Of a stretch of DNA of 64,000 bases, positions 53,819-63,893 are shown one piece after another; within the stretch, counting starts at the first letter, position 1; every line of letters begins with the position of its first letter. The DNA is from Pseudomonas sp. C2B4 (lineage in GTDB: Bacteria; Pseudomonadota; Gammaproteobacteria; Pseudomonadales; Pseudomonadaceae): positions 1 through 64,000 of the forward strand of contig NZ_JABFMU010000002.1 of assembly GCF_013359695.1 (NCBI RefSeq). The letters run 5' to 3'. A program made the position numbers and the translations under genes. Below the pieces are notes generated by a model, which saw nothing but the letters and a program-made list of their open reading frames with translations, searched no databases and had not been told where the DNA came from.

Positions 53819-54544
53819 ATGACTGAATCCAAAGACACGCCAATCCAGACGGAAGAAGGCGACGAGCGCCAACACCGCCGCATCAAGAGTTTCGTGATGC
53901 GTGCCGGGCGCATGACCGAAGGCCAGCAGCGCGGCCTGGAGCAGGGCGCACCGTTGTTCGTGCTGCCCCTGGCCGACGCACCGGTCGACTTCGACCAGGT
54001 CTTTGGCCGCTCGGCCCCGCGTTCGCTGGAAATCGGCTTCGGCATGGGCCATTCGCTGCTGGAAATGGCGGCCGCTGCACCGGAGCAGGATTTCATTGGC
54101 GTGGAAGTTCACCGTCCGGGTGTTGGCGCGTTGCTCAATGGTGTGCTGACCCAGGGCCTGACCAACCTGCGGGTCTACGATTGCGATGCAATCGAAGTGC
54201 TCAACCGTTGCGTGGCCGACAACAGCCTGGATCGCCTGATGCTGTTTTTCCCGGATCCGTGGCACAAGAGCCGTCACCACAAGCGCCGTATCGTTCAGGC
54301 GTCGTTCGCTGAACTGGTGCGCAGCAAGTTGAAGGTCGGCGGCATTCTGCACATGGCCACCGACTGGGAACCGTACGCCGAATACATGCTGGAAGTGATG
54401 AACGTCGCGCCGGGTTATCGCAACCTGGCCGAAGACGGCAAGTGCGTACCACGCCCGGCCGAGCGCCCGATCACCAAGTTCGAACGCCGCGGCGAACGTC
54501 TTGGGCATGGGGTTTGGGATTTGAAGTTCGAAAAGCAGTCCTGA
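53819..54544 (+). CDS. trmB: tRNA (guanine-46-N7)-methyltransferase
   Basis: 241 residues from the ATG at 53819 ([15 protein letters not shown]). SAM motif [16 protein letters not shown], and the TrmB signature [21 protein letters not shown] 60-residue acidic/basic N-terminal extension is usual for the family. It lies 9 bp after thiG. Confidence 0.95.
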   Translation: MTESKDTPIQTEEGDERQHRRIKSFVMRAGRMTEGQQRGLEQGAPLFVLPLADAPVDFDQVFGRSAPRSLEIGFGMGHSLLEMAAAAPEQDFIGVEVHRPGVGALLNGVLTQGLTNLRVYDCDAIEVLNRCVADNSLDRLMLFFPDPWHKSRHHKRRIVQASFAELVRSKLKVGGILHMATDWEPYAEYMLEVMNVAPGYRNLAEDGKCVPRPAERPITKFERRGERLGHGVWDLKFEKQS

Positions 54545-54561
54545 GCCTTACACCATACAAC

Positions 54562-54652
54562 CTGTGGGAGCGAGCCTGCTCGCGAAGGCGATCTGACAGT
54601 CAACGAAGACGTTGAATGTTATGACGCTTTCGCGAGCAGGCTCGCTCCCACA
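54562..54652. repeat. REP doublet
   Basis: GTGGGAGCGAGCCTGCTCGC and TCGCGAGCAGGCTCGCTCCC. The spacer itself contains CAACGAAGACGTTG, a short dyad. It lies between the convergent trmB and DUF3392 genes. Confidence 0.92.
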
Positions 54653-54675
54653 GTTGTTTTTTGGGTGTAGCTGAA

Positions 54676-54999
54676 TCAGCGGCGGTCAGCGACTACGCCG
54701 ATGAGGACCAGAACTACCAGTAGAACCGGCGCCAGGCTGTAGTTGTTGAACTGGCTCAAGCCGCGAACGATCCAGGGCGTGGCATAGATCAGCGCGGCAC
54801 CGCTGCCGATCATGCACAGCAGGGCCATCAGTGGGACGCGCAAGGCACCGGCGATGCTACCCAGGCGTTGCTCGACCCAGCCTTTGAAATCCGCGCCGAA
54901 CAGCACCAGCAGGCAACCCACCAGGGCCAGGGCGATTTCCGAGAGGTTGCTGCGGCTCCAGCGAGATACGGTGGCGAGCAAGTCGAGTACCAAATCCAT
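54676..54999 (-). CDS. DUF3392 small membrane protein
   Basis: 107 residues, three membrane segments (about 20-37, 56-74 and 82-103) and an N-terminal amphipathic segment. The MDLVLDLLATVSRWSRSNLSEIALALVG start matches the DUF3392 family in gamma-proteobacteria. Function unknown. It is 10 bp after hemW on the same strand, so probably the distal gene of that operon. Confidence 0.85.
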   Translation of the reverse strand: MDLVLDLLATVSRWSRSNLSEIALALVGCLLVLFGADFKGWVEQRLGSIAGALRVPLMALLCMIGSGAALIYATPWIVRGLSQFNNYSLAPVLLVVLVLIGVVADRR

Positions 55000-55009
55000 T
55001 CGATTTTCC

Positions 55010-56209
55010 TTAGGTCAGAAAAGTCTGCAACAAGTCGTTGAGGAAGAGCTGTCCGCGCTCGGTGGCCGCCAGACGTGACGGTTCGACCTGCAACAGGCCG
55101 CTTTGTTCGGCTTCACGGCGGGCTTCGGCCAGGCTTTCCAGGGGAAGCCCGGTGCGCTCCGGATACAGCCGCGCCTCGACACCTGCGGTCAGGCGGAGGG
55201 CATTCATCAGGAACTCGAACGGCATTTCTTCATTGGTCAGCGCCTTTTCGCCAGCCTGAAAGCGTTTTTTCGGGTTCAGATAGTCCTTCGGCAGGCGAGT
55301 CTTCCAGGTGCGGATGATGCGCCCGTCCGGGTGGCTGAGTTTGCCGTGGGCGCCGGCACCGATACCAATGAAGTCGCCAAAGCTCCAGTAATTGAGGTTG
55401 TGCCGTGCTGGACGACCGGGTTGGGCATAGGCCGAGACTTCATACTGGGCGTAGCCGTGTTCGGCCAGCAGCGCCTGGCCAGCTTCCTGAATGTCCCACA
55501 GCGTGTCGTCTTCCGGCAGCGTCGGCGGCTGGTTCCAGAACACCGTGTTCGGCTCCAGGGTCAGCTGATACCAGGACAAATGGGTCGGCTTCAGGGCGAT
55601 GGCCTGGCGCAGGTCGCTCAGTGCGTCATCCAGGGACTGATCGGGCAAGCCGTGCATCAGGTCCAGATTAAAGTTGTCGAACCCGGCCTCGCGGGCCATG
55701 CCGGCGGCGCGTACGGCTTCATCACCGTTGTGAATCCGTCCCAGTGCCTTGAGTTTTTCCTGCTGAAAGCTCTGAATGCCGATCGACAGGCGATTGATGC
55801 CCAGCGCCCGGTAAGCGACGAATTTCTCTTGTTCAAATGTCCCCGGATTGGCCTCCAGGGTGATTTCGATGTCGCTGGCAAACGGGATGCGCTGTTCGAC
55901 ACCTTTTAGCAATCGGCCCAACGCTTGGGCACTGAACAGGCTCGGCGTGCCGCCACCGAAGAAGATCGAACTCAACTCGCGGCCATAAACGGCGTGCAGG
56001 TCCTGATCAAGGTCGGCCAGCAACGCGTCGACATACTCCTCTTCCGGCAGCACCGGGCTGGCCGTATGGGAGTTGAAGTCGCAATAAGGGCATTTGCGTA
56101 CACACCACGGGATGTGGATGTACAGCGCCAGGGGCGGCAGCACTGGCAGGGCCGCCCGAGGCGTTTGCGCGCCGCCGAAGATCAGCGGCGCGGATGATTC
56201 AATGGTCAT
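55010..56209 (-). CDS. hemW: Radical-SAM heme chaperone HemW
   Basis: 399 residues from the ATG at 56209 ([16 protein letters not shown]). The radical-SAM cluster motif is [33 protein letters not shown] and [20 protein letters not shown] are HemW/HemN features; absence of the additional N-terminal HemN residues makes it HemW, a heme-insertion chaperone, not coproporphyrinogen dehydrogenase. The longer frame to 56383 lies in rdgB and is rejected. ATG overlaps the rdgB stop by 4 bp. Confidence 0.92.
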   Translation of the reverse strand: MTIESSAPLIFGGAQTPRAALPVLPPLALYIHIPWCVRKCPYCDFNSHTASPVLPEEEYVDALLADLDQDLHAVYGRELSSIFFGGGTPSLFSAQALGRLLKGVEQRIPFASDIEITLEANPGTFEQEKFVAYRALGINRLSIGIQSFQQEKLKALGRIHNGDEAVRAAGMAREAGFDNFNLDLMHGLPDQSLDDALSDLRQAIALKPTHLSWYQLTLEPNTVFWNQPPTLPEDDTLWDIQEAGQALLAEHGYAQYEVSAYAQPGRPARHNLNYWSFGDFIGIGAGAHGKLSHPDGRIIRTWKTRLPKDYLNPKKRFQAGEKALTNEEMPFEFLMNALRLTAGVEARLYPERTGLPLESLAEARREAEQSGLLQVEPSRLAATERGQLFLNDLLQTFLT

Positions 56210-56802
56210 TTCAAGCCCAGACGCTGGCGCAGCAGATCCATTGCACGGGCGCGGTGACTGATCTGGTTCTTGTCGCCCGGGCTCAGCTCGGCGCTGGAGC
56301 AATCGCGCTCCGGCACCCAGAACAGCGGGTCGTAGCCAAAACCGTGTTCGCCGCTGGCCTGGGTCAGGATGCGGCCGTGCCACAGGCCTTCACACAGGAT
56401 TGGCAGCGGATCGTCGGCATGACGGACCAACGCCAGTACGCAGACGAACTGCGCGCCGCGTTCGGCTTCAGGCACGTCCTTCAACACGTCGAGCAGTTTG
56501 GCGTTGTTCGCCGCATCGCCCTTGCCGTCGGCATAGCGCGCCGAGTAGATGCCTGGCGCGCCACCGAGGAAATCCACCGCCAGCCCGGAATCGTCGGCCA
56601 GTGCCGGCAGGCCGGAAATGCGCGCGGCATTGCGGGCCTTGAGGATGGCGTTCTCTACGAACGACAGACCGGTTTCTTCAGGCTCCACGCTGCTGAACTC
56701 GCCGATCGAGCGCAATTGCACCGACTCGCCGAGCATGGCCTGGAGTTCCTTGAGTTTGCCGGCGTTATGGCTGGCCAATACGAGTTGCGTGAAGTTGATC
56801 AT
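56206..56802 (-). CDS. rdgB: dITP/XTP pyrophosphatase
   Basis: 198 residues. Starts [18 protein letters not shown] (substrate-binding S/T-x-N-x-x-K) and has [36 protein letters not shown] and ISHRARAM. It sanitises the nucleotide pool by hydrolysing deaminated purine triphosphates. Overlaps hemW and the DUF4426 gene by 4 bp each. Confidence 0.96.
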   Translation of the reverse strand: MINFTQLVLASHNAGKLKELQAMLGESVQLRSIGEFSSVEPEETGLSFVENAILKARNAARISGLPALADDSGLAVDFLGGAPGIYSARYADGKGDAANNAKLLDVLKDVPEAERGAQFVCVLALVRHADDPLPILCEGLWHGRILTQASGEHGFGYDPLFWVPERDCSSAELSPGDKNQISHRARAMDLLRQRLGLK

Positions 56803-57233
56803 TCGCCGGGGAAGAGCTCTTGGTTGAAGTTGATGGTGTTGATTTTGTCACCGGTCTGCACCTTGATGTCGAAGGTGCGGGTTTCCTGCTGGGGTACCGG
56901 GTATTGGGCGATGTAGTAGATCGCGCCCTGTTCGGTGATCTGCTTGAAGTTCAGGTTCACGCTTTGGCTGGTCAGGTCTTTGACCGTGCCGCTGACCTGG
57001 GCCATCTGCGGTTTGCCGTCCTTGAGCACGGAAATGTTGATCACGCCCTGGTTCTTGCTGCGGGTGAGTTCCGCGGCCTTGGCGATGTCCGGCGTCAGGA
57101 ACGTGGAGTTGAAGGTGTTGTAGTGCACCGTCGTGTCGCCAAAGACTTCCTTGCGATCACCTTTGATCGCATCAGCGGCAATGGCCGTGACGCTCAGGCA
57201 GGCGGTGAATAAAAACAGTGCTAGACGACCCAT
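56799..57233 (-). CDS. Secreted DUF4426 protein
   Basis: 144 residues from the ATG at 57233 with GAGGAG seven bases upstream; signal peptide [20 protein letters not shown]. The mature part, [23 protein letters not shown], is a β-rich domain matching DUF4426. Function unknown. Part of the metX-metW-DUF4426-rdgB-hemW gene run, and overlaps rdgB by 4 bp. Confidence 0.85.
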   Translation of the reverse strand: MGRLALFLFTACLSVTAIAADAIKGDRKEVFGDTTVHYNTFNSTFLTPDIAKAAELTRSKNQGVINISVLKDGKPQMAQVSGTVKDLTSQSVNLNFKQITEQGAIYYIAQYPVPQQETRTFDIKVQTGDKINTINFNQELFPGE

Positions 57234-57258
57234 GATCATTCTCCTCGAAAAAAGGTGT

Positions 57259-57879
57259 TCAGACCGCGACCTTGTGGTCTGCAAGCCCCGGGCTGCTGAC
57301 GCGGTAAATGCCGATCTCACCTAACAGATTAGGCCATAGCTTGCTGGCCCACCCGTGCCGATGCTGTTGATCCACGGCCAGCCGATCAATGACCTTCGCT
57401 TCACGTTCGCGGCACAACGCCTCAAAGTCGGCGAAGGTGCAGAAGTGGATGTTCGGCGTGTTGTACCAGGTGTACGGCAGAAACTCGGAAACCGGCATCC
57501 GGCCCTTGCTCGCCAGGTACCAGCGGCAGCGCCAGTGACCGAAATTCGGGAAGGTGATGATGCACTGGCGGCCGACCCGCAGCATTTCGTCGAGGATCTT
57601 GTCCGGGTAGTGCACCGCTTGCAGCGCCTGGGTCATGACCACGATGTCGAAACTGTTGCTGGCGAAGTTGCCCAGGCCCTTGTCCAGGTCCTGTTCGATG
57701 ACGTTGATGCCCTTGGCCACGCACTCGGCGATGTTGTCCGCGTCGTTTTCCAGACCGTAACCGGTGACTTGCTTGTTGTCGCGCAGCCAGGTCAGCAGCT
57801 CGCCGTTACCGCAACCGAGGTCGAGCACGCGGCTGCCGGCGGGGATCCATTCCTGGATGATTTCCAGATCAGCTCTCAT
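57259..57879 (-). CDS. metW: Methionine biosynthesis protein MetW
   Basis: 206 residues, class I SAM-methyltransferase fold: SRVLDLGCGNGELLTWL and FDIVVMTQALQAVHYPDKIL. MetW works with MetX in homoserine acylation for methionine synthesis; no methyl acceptor is established. It is 8 bp after metX (57887-59026), so translationally close. Confidence 0.93.
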   Translation of the reverse strand: MRADLEIIQEWIPAGSRVLDLGCGNGELLTWLRDNKQVTGYGLENDADNIAECVAKGINVIEQDLDKGLGNFASNSFDIVVMTQALQAVHYPDKILDEMLRVGRQCIITFPNFGHWRCRWYLASKGRMPVSEFLPYTWYNTPNIHFCTFADFEALCREREAKVIDRLAVDQQHRHGWASKLWPNLLGEIGIYRVSSPGLADHKVAV

Positions 57880-57886
57880 GGCTATC

Positions 57887-59026
57887 TCACAACGTAATGC
57901 GGTTCATGTAATTGCCGAACGCCTGCAAGTAGCGCGGGATCGGAATCAGGAAGGCGTCATGGCCTTGCGGCGCGTCGATCTCCAGGTAACAGACGTCCTT
58001 GCGCGCGGCCATCAGCGCGTCCACCAGTTCCCGCGAGCGGGCCGGGGAGAAGCGCCAGTCGGTGGTGAACGACATCACGCAGAACTTGGCGGTGGCGTTG
58101 GCGAAGGTCTTGGCCAGGTCATCGTCGAAGTTGGCCGCCGGGTCGAAATAGTCCAGGGCCTTGGTCATCAGCAGGTAGGTGTTGGCGTCGAAACGCCCGG
58201 AAAACTCTTCACCCTGATAACGCAGGTAGCTTTCCACCTGGAACTCGACACTGTGGAAGTCGTAGTTGAGCTTCTCGCTTTTCAGGCCGCGACCGAATTT
58301 CTCGCCCATGGAGTCGTCGGACAGGTAGGTGATGTGCCCGACCATCCGCGCCAGCATCAGCCCGCGCTTGGGGATCACCCCTTGTTCCTGGAACGAACCG
58401 CCGTGGAATTCGGGGTCGGTGAGGATCGCCTGACGCGCCACTTCGTTGAAGGCAATGTTCTGTGCCGACAGTTTGGGCGCCGAGGCGATGGCCAGGCAGT
58501 GACGGATACGGTCAGGGTAAGTGATGCTCCATTGCATCGCCTGCATGCCACCGAGGCTGCCACCGATCACGGCGGCGAACTGGGCGATGCCGAGTCGGTC
58601 CGCCAGGCGTGCCTGGCTGTGCACCCAGTCTTCCACGGTCAGTACCGGGAAATCGGCGCCGAATGGCTTGCCGGTTTCCGGGTTGATGCTGCTTGGGCCG
58701 GTGGAGCCGTTGCAGCCGCCGAGGTTGTTCAGGCTGACCACGAAGAACTTGTTGGTATCGATTGGCTTGCCGGGACCGATGCAGCTGTCCCACCAACCGG
58801 GCTTGCGGTCGTCGGGGCTGTGGAAGCCGGCCGCGTGATGGTGGCCGGACAAGGCGTGGCAGATCAGCACAGCGTTGCTCGCGTTGGCGTTCAGCGTGCC
58901 GTAGGTTTCGTAAATCAGGTCATAGGCCGGGAGCGAACGACCACAGGCCAACGCCAGGGGTTCGCTGAAGTGCGCCACTTGCGGCGTCACCAGACCAACA
59001 GAATCGGGGGGGAAGGCAGCTGGCAT
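57887..59026 (-). CDS. metX: Homoserine O-succinyltransferase (MetX fold)
   Basis: 379 residues from the ATG at 59026 ([20 protein letters not shown]), the usual Pseudomonas N-terminus; an ATG at 59041 would add five residues. α/β-hydrolase with nucleophile Ser in [15 protein letters not shown], an [13 protein letters not shown] loop, and catalytic Asp/His late ([11 protein letters not shown]). Pseudomonas MetX enzymes use succinyl-CoA, although the fold is that of acetyltransferases; substrate is inferred from the genus. Followed by metW. Confidence 0.95.
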   Translation of the reverse strand: MPAAFPPDSVGLVTPQVAHFSEPLALACGRSLPAYDLIYETYGTLNANASNAVLICHALSGHHHAAGFHSPDDRKPGWWDSCIGPGKPIDTNKFFVVSLNNLGGCNGSTGPSSINPETGKPFGADFPVLTVEDWVHSQARLADRLGIAQFAAVIGGSLGGMQAMQWSITYPDRIRHCLAIASAPKLSAQNIAFNEVARQAILTDPEFHGGSFQEQGVIPKRGLMLARMVGHITYLSDDSMGEKFGRGLKSEKLNYDFHSVEFQVESYLRYQGEEFSGRFDANTYLLMTKALDYFDPAANFDDDLAKTFANATAKFCVMSFTTDWRFSPARSRELVDALMAARKDVCYLEIDAPQGHDAFLIPIPRYLQAFGNYMNRITL

Positions 59027-59129
59027 CGACCCTGCTCTCATTGAAATGAGGCGTAAGTCTAAAGACCGCTGGGGTTAGCGGCAAGCAAAGGCCGGGCCTG
59101 TTTTCATCCAGTTAGGCCGAGGTGCGGCA

Positions 59130-59193
59130 TTCGCGAGCAGGCTCGCTCCCACAATGGGATGCATACCCCTGTGGGAGCGAGCCTGCTCGCGAA
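59130..59193. repeat. REP doublet
   Basis: TCGCGAGCAGGCTCGCTCCC and GGGAGCGAGCCTGCTCGCGA with a 24-bp spacer, between yggT (downstream end) and the metX start. Both flanking genes point left, so it is between a 3' end and a 5' end. Confidence 0.92.
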
Positions 59194-59217
59194 GAACGAT
59201 GACGCGTTACAGCAGAA

Positions 59218-59805
59218 TCAGATCAGCCCAAACAGCTCACGCGGCATTAGCGCGTAGTACGCCAGGCGCGGGATCAGCCAGCTCTGCAACAGTTGCAGCG
59301 CAATAAAGGCGAAGATCGGCGAAATATCGAGGCCGCCCAGATTCGGAATGATCCGGCGGAACGGCGCGAGTACCGGTTCAGTGATCTGCTGCACCAGCTC
59401 CGCGCCCGGGTTGTGGCTGCCCGGAGCGACCCAGGACAGGATCACGCTGATGATCATCGCCCAGAACAGGATCTTCAAAAACAGCGCAAAGATGCCAATC
59501 AGAGCCCATGGTGCCAGGAGCAGCACATTGACCTCATAGCCGCTGAGCAACAGGATGACCGCGAACAGCGCCATCTGCACCAGCAGCGCCAGTACCAGCG
59601 ACGACATGTCCAGGCCGAACATGCTCGGGATCACCCGGCGCAGTGGCTTGAGCAAAGGTTGAGTGGCTTTCACGGCGAACTGGCAGAGCGGATTGTAGAA
59701 GTTCGCCCGCACCAGTTGCAGGATGAAGCGCAATAGCACAATCAGCAGATACAGGCTGCCCAGGGTTTGAATCACAAAAATGGCAGCGTCATTGAGTCCG
59801 AGCAT
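59218..59805 (-). CDS. yggT: YggT-family membrane protein
   Basis: 195 residues consisting of two homologous YGGT units of two helices each (about 5-90: FILQLVRANFYNPLCQFAVK; and 105-190: ILSWVAPGSHNPGAELVQQITEP, then FRRIIPNLGGLDISPI). Proposed to influence osmotic or cell-shape functions; role unresolved. Situated with proC and yggS, as in most gamma-proteobacteria. Confidence 0.92.
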   Translation of the reverse strand: MLGLNDAAIFVIQTLGSLYLLIVLLRFILQLVRANFYNPLCQFAVKATQPLLKPLRRVIPSMFGLDMSSLVLALLVQMALFAVILLLSGYEVNVLLLAPWALIGIFALFLKILFWAMIISVILSWVAPGSHNPGAELVQQITEPVLAPFRRIIPNLGGLDISPIFAFIALQLLQSWLIPRLAYYALMPRELFGLI

Positions 59806-59829
59806 TATTGATTCCTTTTTAAGTGCTGA

Positions 59830-60648
59830 TTAGCGACCGAGTTGCTCAGCCATCTCGGCGGAGCGGTGCGCGGCGGCGCCGAGTGCTTTTTCCACCAGGG
59901 CTTCGAAGCCATCGGCCTGGAACGACTTGATCGCGGCTTCCGTGGTGCCCGCAGGTGAGGTGACGCGGCGACGTAATTCAGCGGCATCGACGTCACTGGC
60001 CACCGCCATGTGCGCGGCGCCCAGGGCGGTTTGCACGGTCAGTTGGGCGGCGACATCCGCTGGCAGGCCGAGCTTCACACCGGCGGCGGTCATGGCTTCG
60101 ATGAGCAGGAAGAAGTACGCGGGACCGGAACCGGACACCGCGGTGACGGCGTCCAGTTGCTGTTCCTCGTCCAGCCACAGGGCAATGCCAACCGCCGACA
60201 GCAGTTCCTGGGCTTGCTGGCGCTGCTCGGCGCTCACCTGGGCGGTGGCGAATAAACCGCTCACACCCTGACGCAGCAGCGCTGGCGTGTTGGGCATGCA
60301 GCGCACGATTGGTTGGGCGCCGAGCCAGTTATTCATGCTGGCGCAGGTGATGCCAGCAGCAATCGACACCACCAGTTGGTTCGGCTTGAGGCTAGGGCGA
60401 ATCGCTTCGCAAACGGCTTTCATCGCCTGGGGTTTAACCGCCAGTACGACGACATCGGCGCCTTCAACGGCTTGGGCATTGTCGGCGAACACTTCGATGC
60501 CATGTTCGGCGCTCACGCGGGCACGGGTTTCATCGCCCGGATCGCTGGCGCGGATCTGCGTGGCGTCCAGACCTTTGGCCCGCAGGCCGCCGATCAGGCT
60601 CGCGGCCATGTTGCCGGCACCGATAAAGGCAATACGCGTCTTGCTCAT
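59830..60648 (-). CDS. proC: Pyrroline-5-carboxylate reductase
   Basis: Last step of proline biosynthesis. 272 residues: NAD(P)-binding IAFIGAGNMAASLIGGL, VLAVKPQAM, MPNTPALLRQGVSGLF and DAVTAVSGSGPAYFFL. C-terminal helical dimer region GLPADVAAQLTVQTALGAA. Situated between yggS and yggT, all on the minus strand. Confidence 0.97.
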   Translation of the reverse strand: MSKTRIAFIGAGNMAASLIGGLRAKGLDATQIRASDPGDETRARVSAEHGIEVFADNAQAVEGADVVVLAVKPQAMKAVCEAIRPSLKPNQLVVSIAAGITCASMNNWLGAQPIVRCMPNTPALLRQGVSGLFATAQVSAEQRQQAQELLSAVGIALWLDEEQQLDAVTAVSGSGPAYFFLLIEAMTAAGVKLGLPADVAAQLTVQTALGAAHMAVASDVDAAELRRRVTSPAGTTEAAIKSFQADGFEALVEKALGAAAHRSAEMAEQLGR

Positions 60649-60682
60649 GTCAGGTCCTTATAAAGAAGTGGGGCGGCCATGG

Positions 60683-61369
60683 TTATGGCTGGCCGTAGTC
60701 GCGGGCGCCAAACAGGGCGGTACCGATCCGCACCCAGGTGGCACCCTGGGCGATGGCCGACTCGAGGTCGTGGCTCATGCCCATGGAAAGTGTGTCGAGT
60801 GGCAGGTTCAGGCTGGCTTGCAGGCGTTGCACGGCAGCGAATGCGGCATCCTGGGCGGCGCGATCTTCAGTCGGCTCGGGAATGGCCATCAGCCCGCGCA
60901 ACTTCAGGCGTGGCAGGGTGCTGATGGCGTTGGCCAGTGCCGGCAAGTCGGCCGGCGTGCAGCCTGACTTGCTGGCTTCACCGCTGACATTGACCTGGAT
61001 GCAGATGTTCAGTGGCGGTAGATCGGCAGGGCGTTGTTCGGACAGGCGTTGTGCGATTTTCAGACGATCCACGGAATGCACCCAGTCGAAATGCTCGGCG
61101 ATAGCGCGAGTCTTGTTCGATTGAATGGGGCCGATGAAGTGCCAGATCAAGGGCAGGTCGGCCAATTCGAGTTGCTTGCCCAGGGCCTCTTGCAGATAGT
61201 TTTCGCCAAAGTCGCGCAGGCCGGCGGCATAGGCTTCGCGCAGGTCTTGTGCGGGTTTGGTCTTGCTCACAGCCAGCAGCTGGACGCTGTTTTCGTCACG
61301 ATTGGCGGCGAGTGTTGCGGCGTGTATGCGCGAACTAACCAGTGAGATGTTGTCTGCTATCGTGGACAT
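60683..61369 (-). CDS. yggS: YggS-family PLP homeostasis protein
   Basis: 228 residues. PLP-Lys motif QLLAVSKTKP near residue 35, then GENYLQEALGKQ, WHFIGPIQSNKTRA and SMGMSHDLESAI. These PLP-binding proteins (human PLPBP homologue) buffer the cofactor and affect amino-acid pools. It is divergent from pilT with 57 bp between starts, upstream of proC. Confidence 0.95.
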   Translation of the reverse strand: MSTIADNISLVSSRIHAATLAANRDENSVQLLAVSKTKPAQDLREAYAAGLRDFGENYLQEALGKQLELADLPLIWHFIGPIQSNKTRAIAEHFDWVHSVDRLKIAQRLSEQRPADLPPLNICIQVNVSGEASKSGCTPADLPALANAISTLPRLKLRGLMAIPEPTEDRAAQDAAFAAVQRLQASLNLPLDTLSMGMSHDLESAIAQGATWVRIGTALFGARDYGQP

Positions 61370-61426
61370 TCAAGAGGCGCCAGCGGGTCTGAGGTTGGCC
61401 GCATTCTACTGGAATTGAGGAGTGCT

Positions 61427-62461
61427 ATGGATATCACTGAGCTACTGGCGTTCAGCGCCAGACAGGGAGCTTCCGATTTGCATCTGTCTGCCGGTCTGCC
61501 GCCGATGATCCGCGTAGACGGTGATATACGCCGCATCAACCTGCCGCCCCTGAACCACGAGGAAGTGCAGGCACTGATCTACGACATCATGAACGACACC
61601 CAGCGGGTGGACTTCGAAAAACATCTGGAAACCGACTTTTCCTTCGACGTACCCGGCGTGGCGCGTTTTCGGGTCAACGCCTTCAACCAGAGCCGCGGGG
61701 CTGGCGCGGTGTTTCGCACGATCCCCTCCAGGGTCCTGAGCATGGACGAGCTGGGCATGGGCGATGTGTTCCGCAAGATGACCGACGCCCCCCGGGGACT
61801 GGTGCTGGTGACCGGGCCGACCGGTTCCGGCAAGTCCACCACCTTGGCGGCAATGATCGATTACCTGAACAGTCATCGGCATCACCATATCCTCACCATC
61901 GAAGACCCGATCGAATTTGTCCACGAATCGCGCAAGTGCCTGATCAACCAGCGCGAAGTCCACCGTGATACCCGCAGTTTCGCCACGGCCCTGCGCTCGG
62001 CCCTGCGCGAGGACCCGGATGTGATTATGGTGGGTGAAATGCGCGATCTGGAGACCATTCGCCTGGCACTGACCGCGGCTGAAACCGGCCATCTGGTGTT
62101 CGGCACGCTGCACACCACATCGGCGGCGAAAACCATCGACCGGATCGTGGACGTGTTTCCGGGGGACGAAAAATCCATGGTGCGCTCCATGCTTTCCGAA
62201 TCGCTGCTGGCCGTGGTGTCCCAGACGCTGGTGAAGAAAATCGGCGGAGGGCGCATCGCGGCTCACGAGATCATGCTCGGCACGTCGGCGATCCGTAACC
62301 TGATCCGTGAGGACAAGGTGGCGCAGATGTATTCATCGATTCAAGCGGGCGGGTCGCTGGGGATGCAGACGCTGGATATGGCCTTGAAGGATCTGGTGGC
62401 CAGGGGATTGGTCAGCCGCGATCAGGCGCGGGATAAGGCGCGGTCGCCGGATAATTTTTGA
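61427..62461 (+). CDS. pilT: Type IV pilus retraction ATPase
   Basis: 344 residues from the ATG at 61427 (MDITELLAFSARQGASDLHL). Walker A GPTGSGKSTTLAAMIDYL (130-147), His-box HTTSAAKTIDRIVD, and the C-terminal retraction signature AIRNLIRE. Hexameric motor that depolymerises pili. In P. aeruginosa it is followed by pilU; here it is followed by a REP and an NlpC/P60 gene, so pilU is not adjacent. Confidence 0.95.
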   Translation: MDITELLAFSARQGASDLHLSAGLPPMIRVDGDIRRINLPPLNHEEVQALIYDIMNDTQRVDFEKHLETDFSFDVPGVARFRVNAFNQSRGAGAVFRTIPSRVLSMDELGMGDVFRKMTDAPRGLVLVTGPTGSGKSTTLAAMIDYLNSHRHHHILTIEDPIEFVHESRKCLINQREVHRDTRSFATALRSALREDPDVIMVGEMRDLETIRLALTAAETGHLVFGTLHTTSAAKTIDRIVDVFPGDEKSMVRSMLSESLLAVVSQTLVKKIGGGRIAAHEIMLGTSAIRNLIREDKVAQMYSSIQAGGSLGMQTLDMALKDLVARGLVSRDQARDKARSPDNF

Positions 62462-62489
62462 GGGGGTTTTTGGTGATTTCAAAGACGCC

Positions 62490-62555
62490 TTCGCGAGCAA
62501 GCCCGCTCCCACAGGGGAATGCATTCCAATGTGGGAGCGGGCTTGCTCGCGAAGG
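62490..62555. repeat. REP doublet, GGGCTTGC variant
   Basis: TCGCGAGCAAGCCCGCTCCC and GGGAGCGGGCTTGCTCGCGA, a well-matched inverted pair with 26-bp spacer, between the convergent pilT and NlpC/P60 genes. Confidence 0.92.
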
Positions 62556-62591
62556 GGTCATCATGATCAATGATGATGCAGGACGCTGAGA

Positions 62592-63209
62592 TCAGCGCTG
62601 AACAACCTGCAAGGCTTTCTGATCTTTAGGCAGAACCCGCTTGGCCACCACGTAGTGGTTTTCCCAGTACGGTTTCTTCAAGGTATCGATGGTCACCGAC
62701 TTGCCACGGCGAGGTGCGTGGATGAAGCGGTCGTTGCCCAGGTAGATGGCAACGTGGTTGACTCGACGGCTCTTGATGTTGAAGAAGATCAGGTCGCCTG
62801 GCTTGAGGTCGGCGCGATCGACTTTCTCGCCATGACCGCTGGCCATGGCATTGGACGTGCGTGGCAGGTCAAACGTGGCGTCATTGAACGCGTATTTCAC
62901 CAGGCCGCTGCAATCGAAGCCTTTGCTCGGGCTGCTGCCGCCCCAACGGTACGGTGTACCGAGGACGTTGACCGCGCGGCTCAGCACGTCGCTGCTTTCC
63001 TTGGTTGCCATGGGAGGAACCAGGCTGCTCTTGCTGCTCAACTGAGGAGCGGTTTTGAGCGATTTCTTGCTTTTGCTCGATGGAGCAGAAGCATGGGATT
63101 TTGGGGTGTAACCATTAACGTTCGGAAGACGTTGCTCACGATTGGTGGCGTGGGCGGCCAGTGGCAATAATAGGCAAATGGTTAGCCATGTCTTGAAAAA
63201 TGGACGCAT
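62592..63209 (-). CDS. C40 (NlpC/P60) cell-wall peptidase
   Basis: 205 residues from the ATG at 63209, with signal peptide MRPFFKTWLTICLLLPLAAHA. A basic/Ser-Lys-rich linker (about 40-65) is followed by the papain-like domain: catalytic Cys in KGFDCSGLVKYAFN, His in NHVAIYLGNDRFIHAP, and a third polar residue soon after. It resembles Spr/MepS-like murein endopeptidases. It probably acts in the periplasm. Convergent with pilT. Confidence 0.88.
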   Translation of the reverse strand: MRPFFKTWLTICLLLPLAAHATNREQRLPNVNGYTPKSHASAPSSKSKKSLKTAPQLSSKSSLVPPMATKESSDVLSRAVNVLGTPYRWGGSSPSKGFDCSGLVKYAFNDATFDLPRTSNAMASGHGEKVDRADLKPGDLIFFNIKSRRVNHVAIYLGNDRFIHAPRRGKSVTIDTLKKPYWENHYVVAKRVLPKDQKALQVVQR

Positions 63210-63458
63210 TAGGCAGGGCTCGTATGGGTTAGCGCGCAACTTTATAACAGCTTTTTTTGGCATTCCGAGGCCGTTTGTCGATTCCAATAGGGTCTAACGG
63301 AACCAAATAAGCGGAAAAAAGACGCGATTGTCAGACAGAACTCAGGCGCTACAAGGGTTTGACGGAAGGGAACGTAGCATTTGCCATACGTCGGCTGCTC
63401 GTAAAAAAGTCACAAAGATTTAAAGAATATTTATCTATCGCGTGAATCGAGGTCATCC

Positions 63459-63890
63459 ATGAACACCTATCAGCAACCCGTCCCGCATCAGGACACCCAC
63501 AGTAAAGTGATTGGCTATTTGCTATGGATCTTCGGTTTTACCGGCGCCCACCGCTTCTATTACGGCAAGCCGGTGACCGGGACGATCTGGTTTTTCACCT
63601 TCGGTTTGCTGGGGATTGGCTGGTTGATTGACCTGTTCCTGATCCCGGCGATGGATCGCGAAGCGGACCTGCGGTTTACCGCTGGACCGATCGAATACAA
63701 CGTGGCGTGGATTCTGCTGACGTTTCTCGGGGTGTTCGGCGTACACCGGATGTATCAGGGCAAATGGATCAGCGGGTTGCTGTACCTGCTGACGGGTGGG
63801 TTGTTCTTCCTGGGGGTGTTGTATGACTTCTGGACGCTGAATGACCAGGTTTCGCTGCGGAACGCCCAGAACAGAGGTGCCTTCCAGTAA
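63459..63890 (+). CDS. Tandem TM2-domain membrane protein
   Basis: 143 residues containing two TM2 modules in a row: residues about 18-66 (GYLLWIFGFTGAHRFYYGKP) and 83-128 (LTFLGVFGVHRMYQGKWISG), each two helices joined by a GxHRxYxGK-type loop. Most TM2 proteins have one module; the duplication gives four helices. N-terminus is Gln/Pro/His-rich. Function unknown. It starts about 250 bp from the C40 gene, divergently. Confidence 0.87.
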   Translation: MNTYQQPVPHQDTHSKVIGYLLWIFGFTGAHRFYYGKPVTGTIWFFTFGLLGIGWLIDLFLIPAMDREADLRFTAGPIEYNVAWILLTFLGVFGVHRMYQGKWISGLLYLLTGGLFFLGVLYDFWTLNDQVSLRNAQNRGAFQ

Positions 63891-63893
63891 ATC

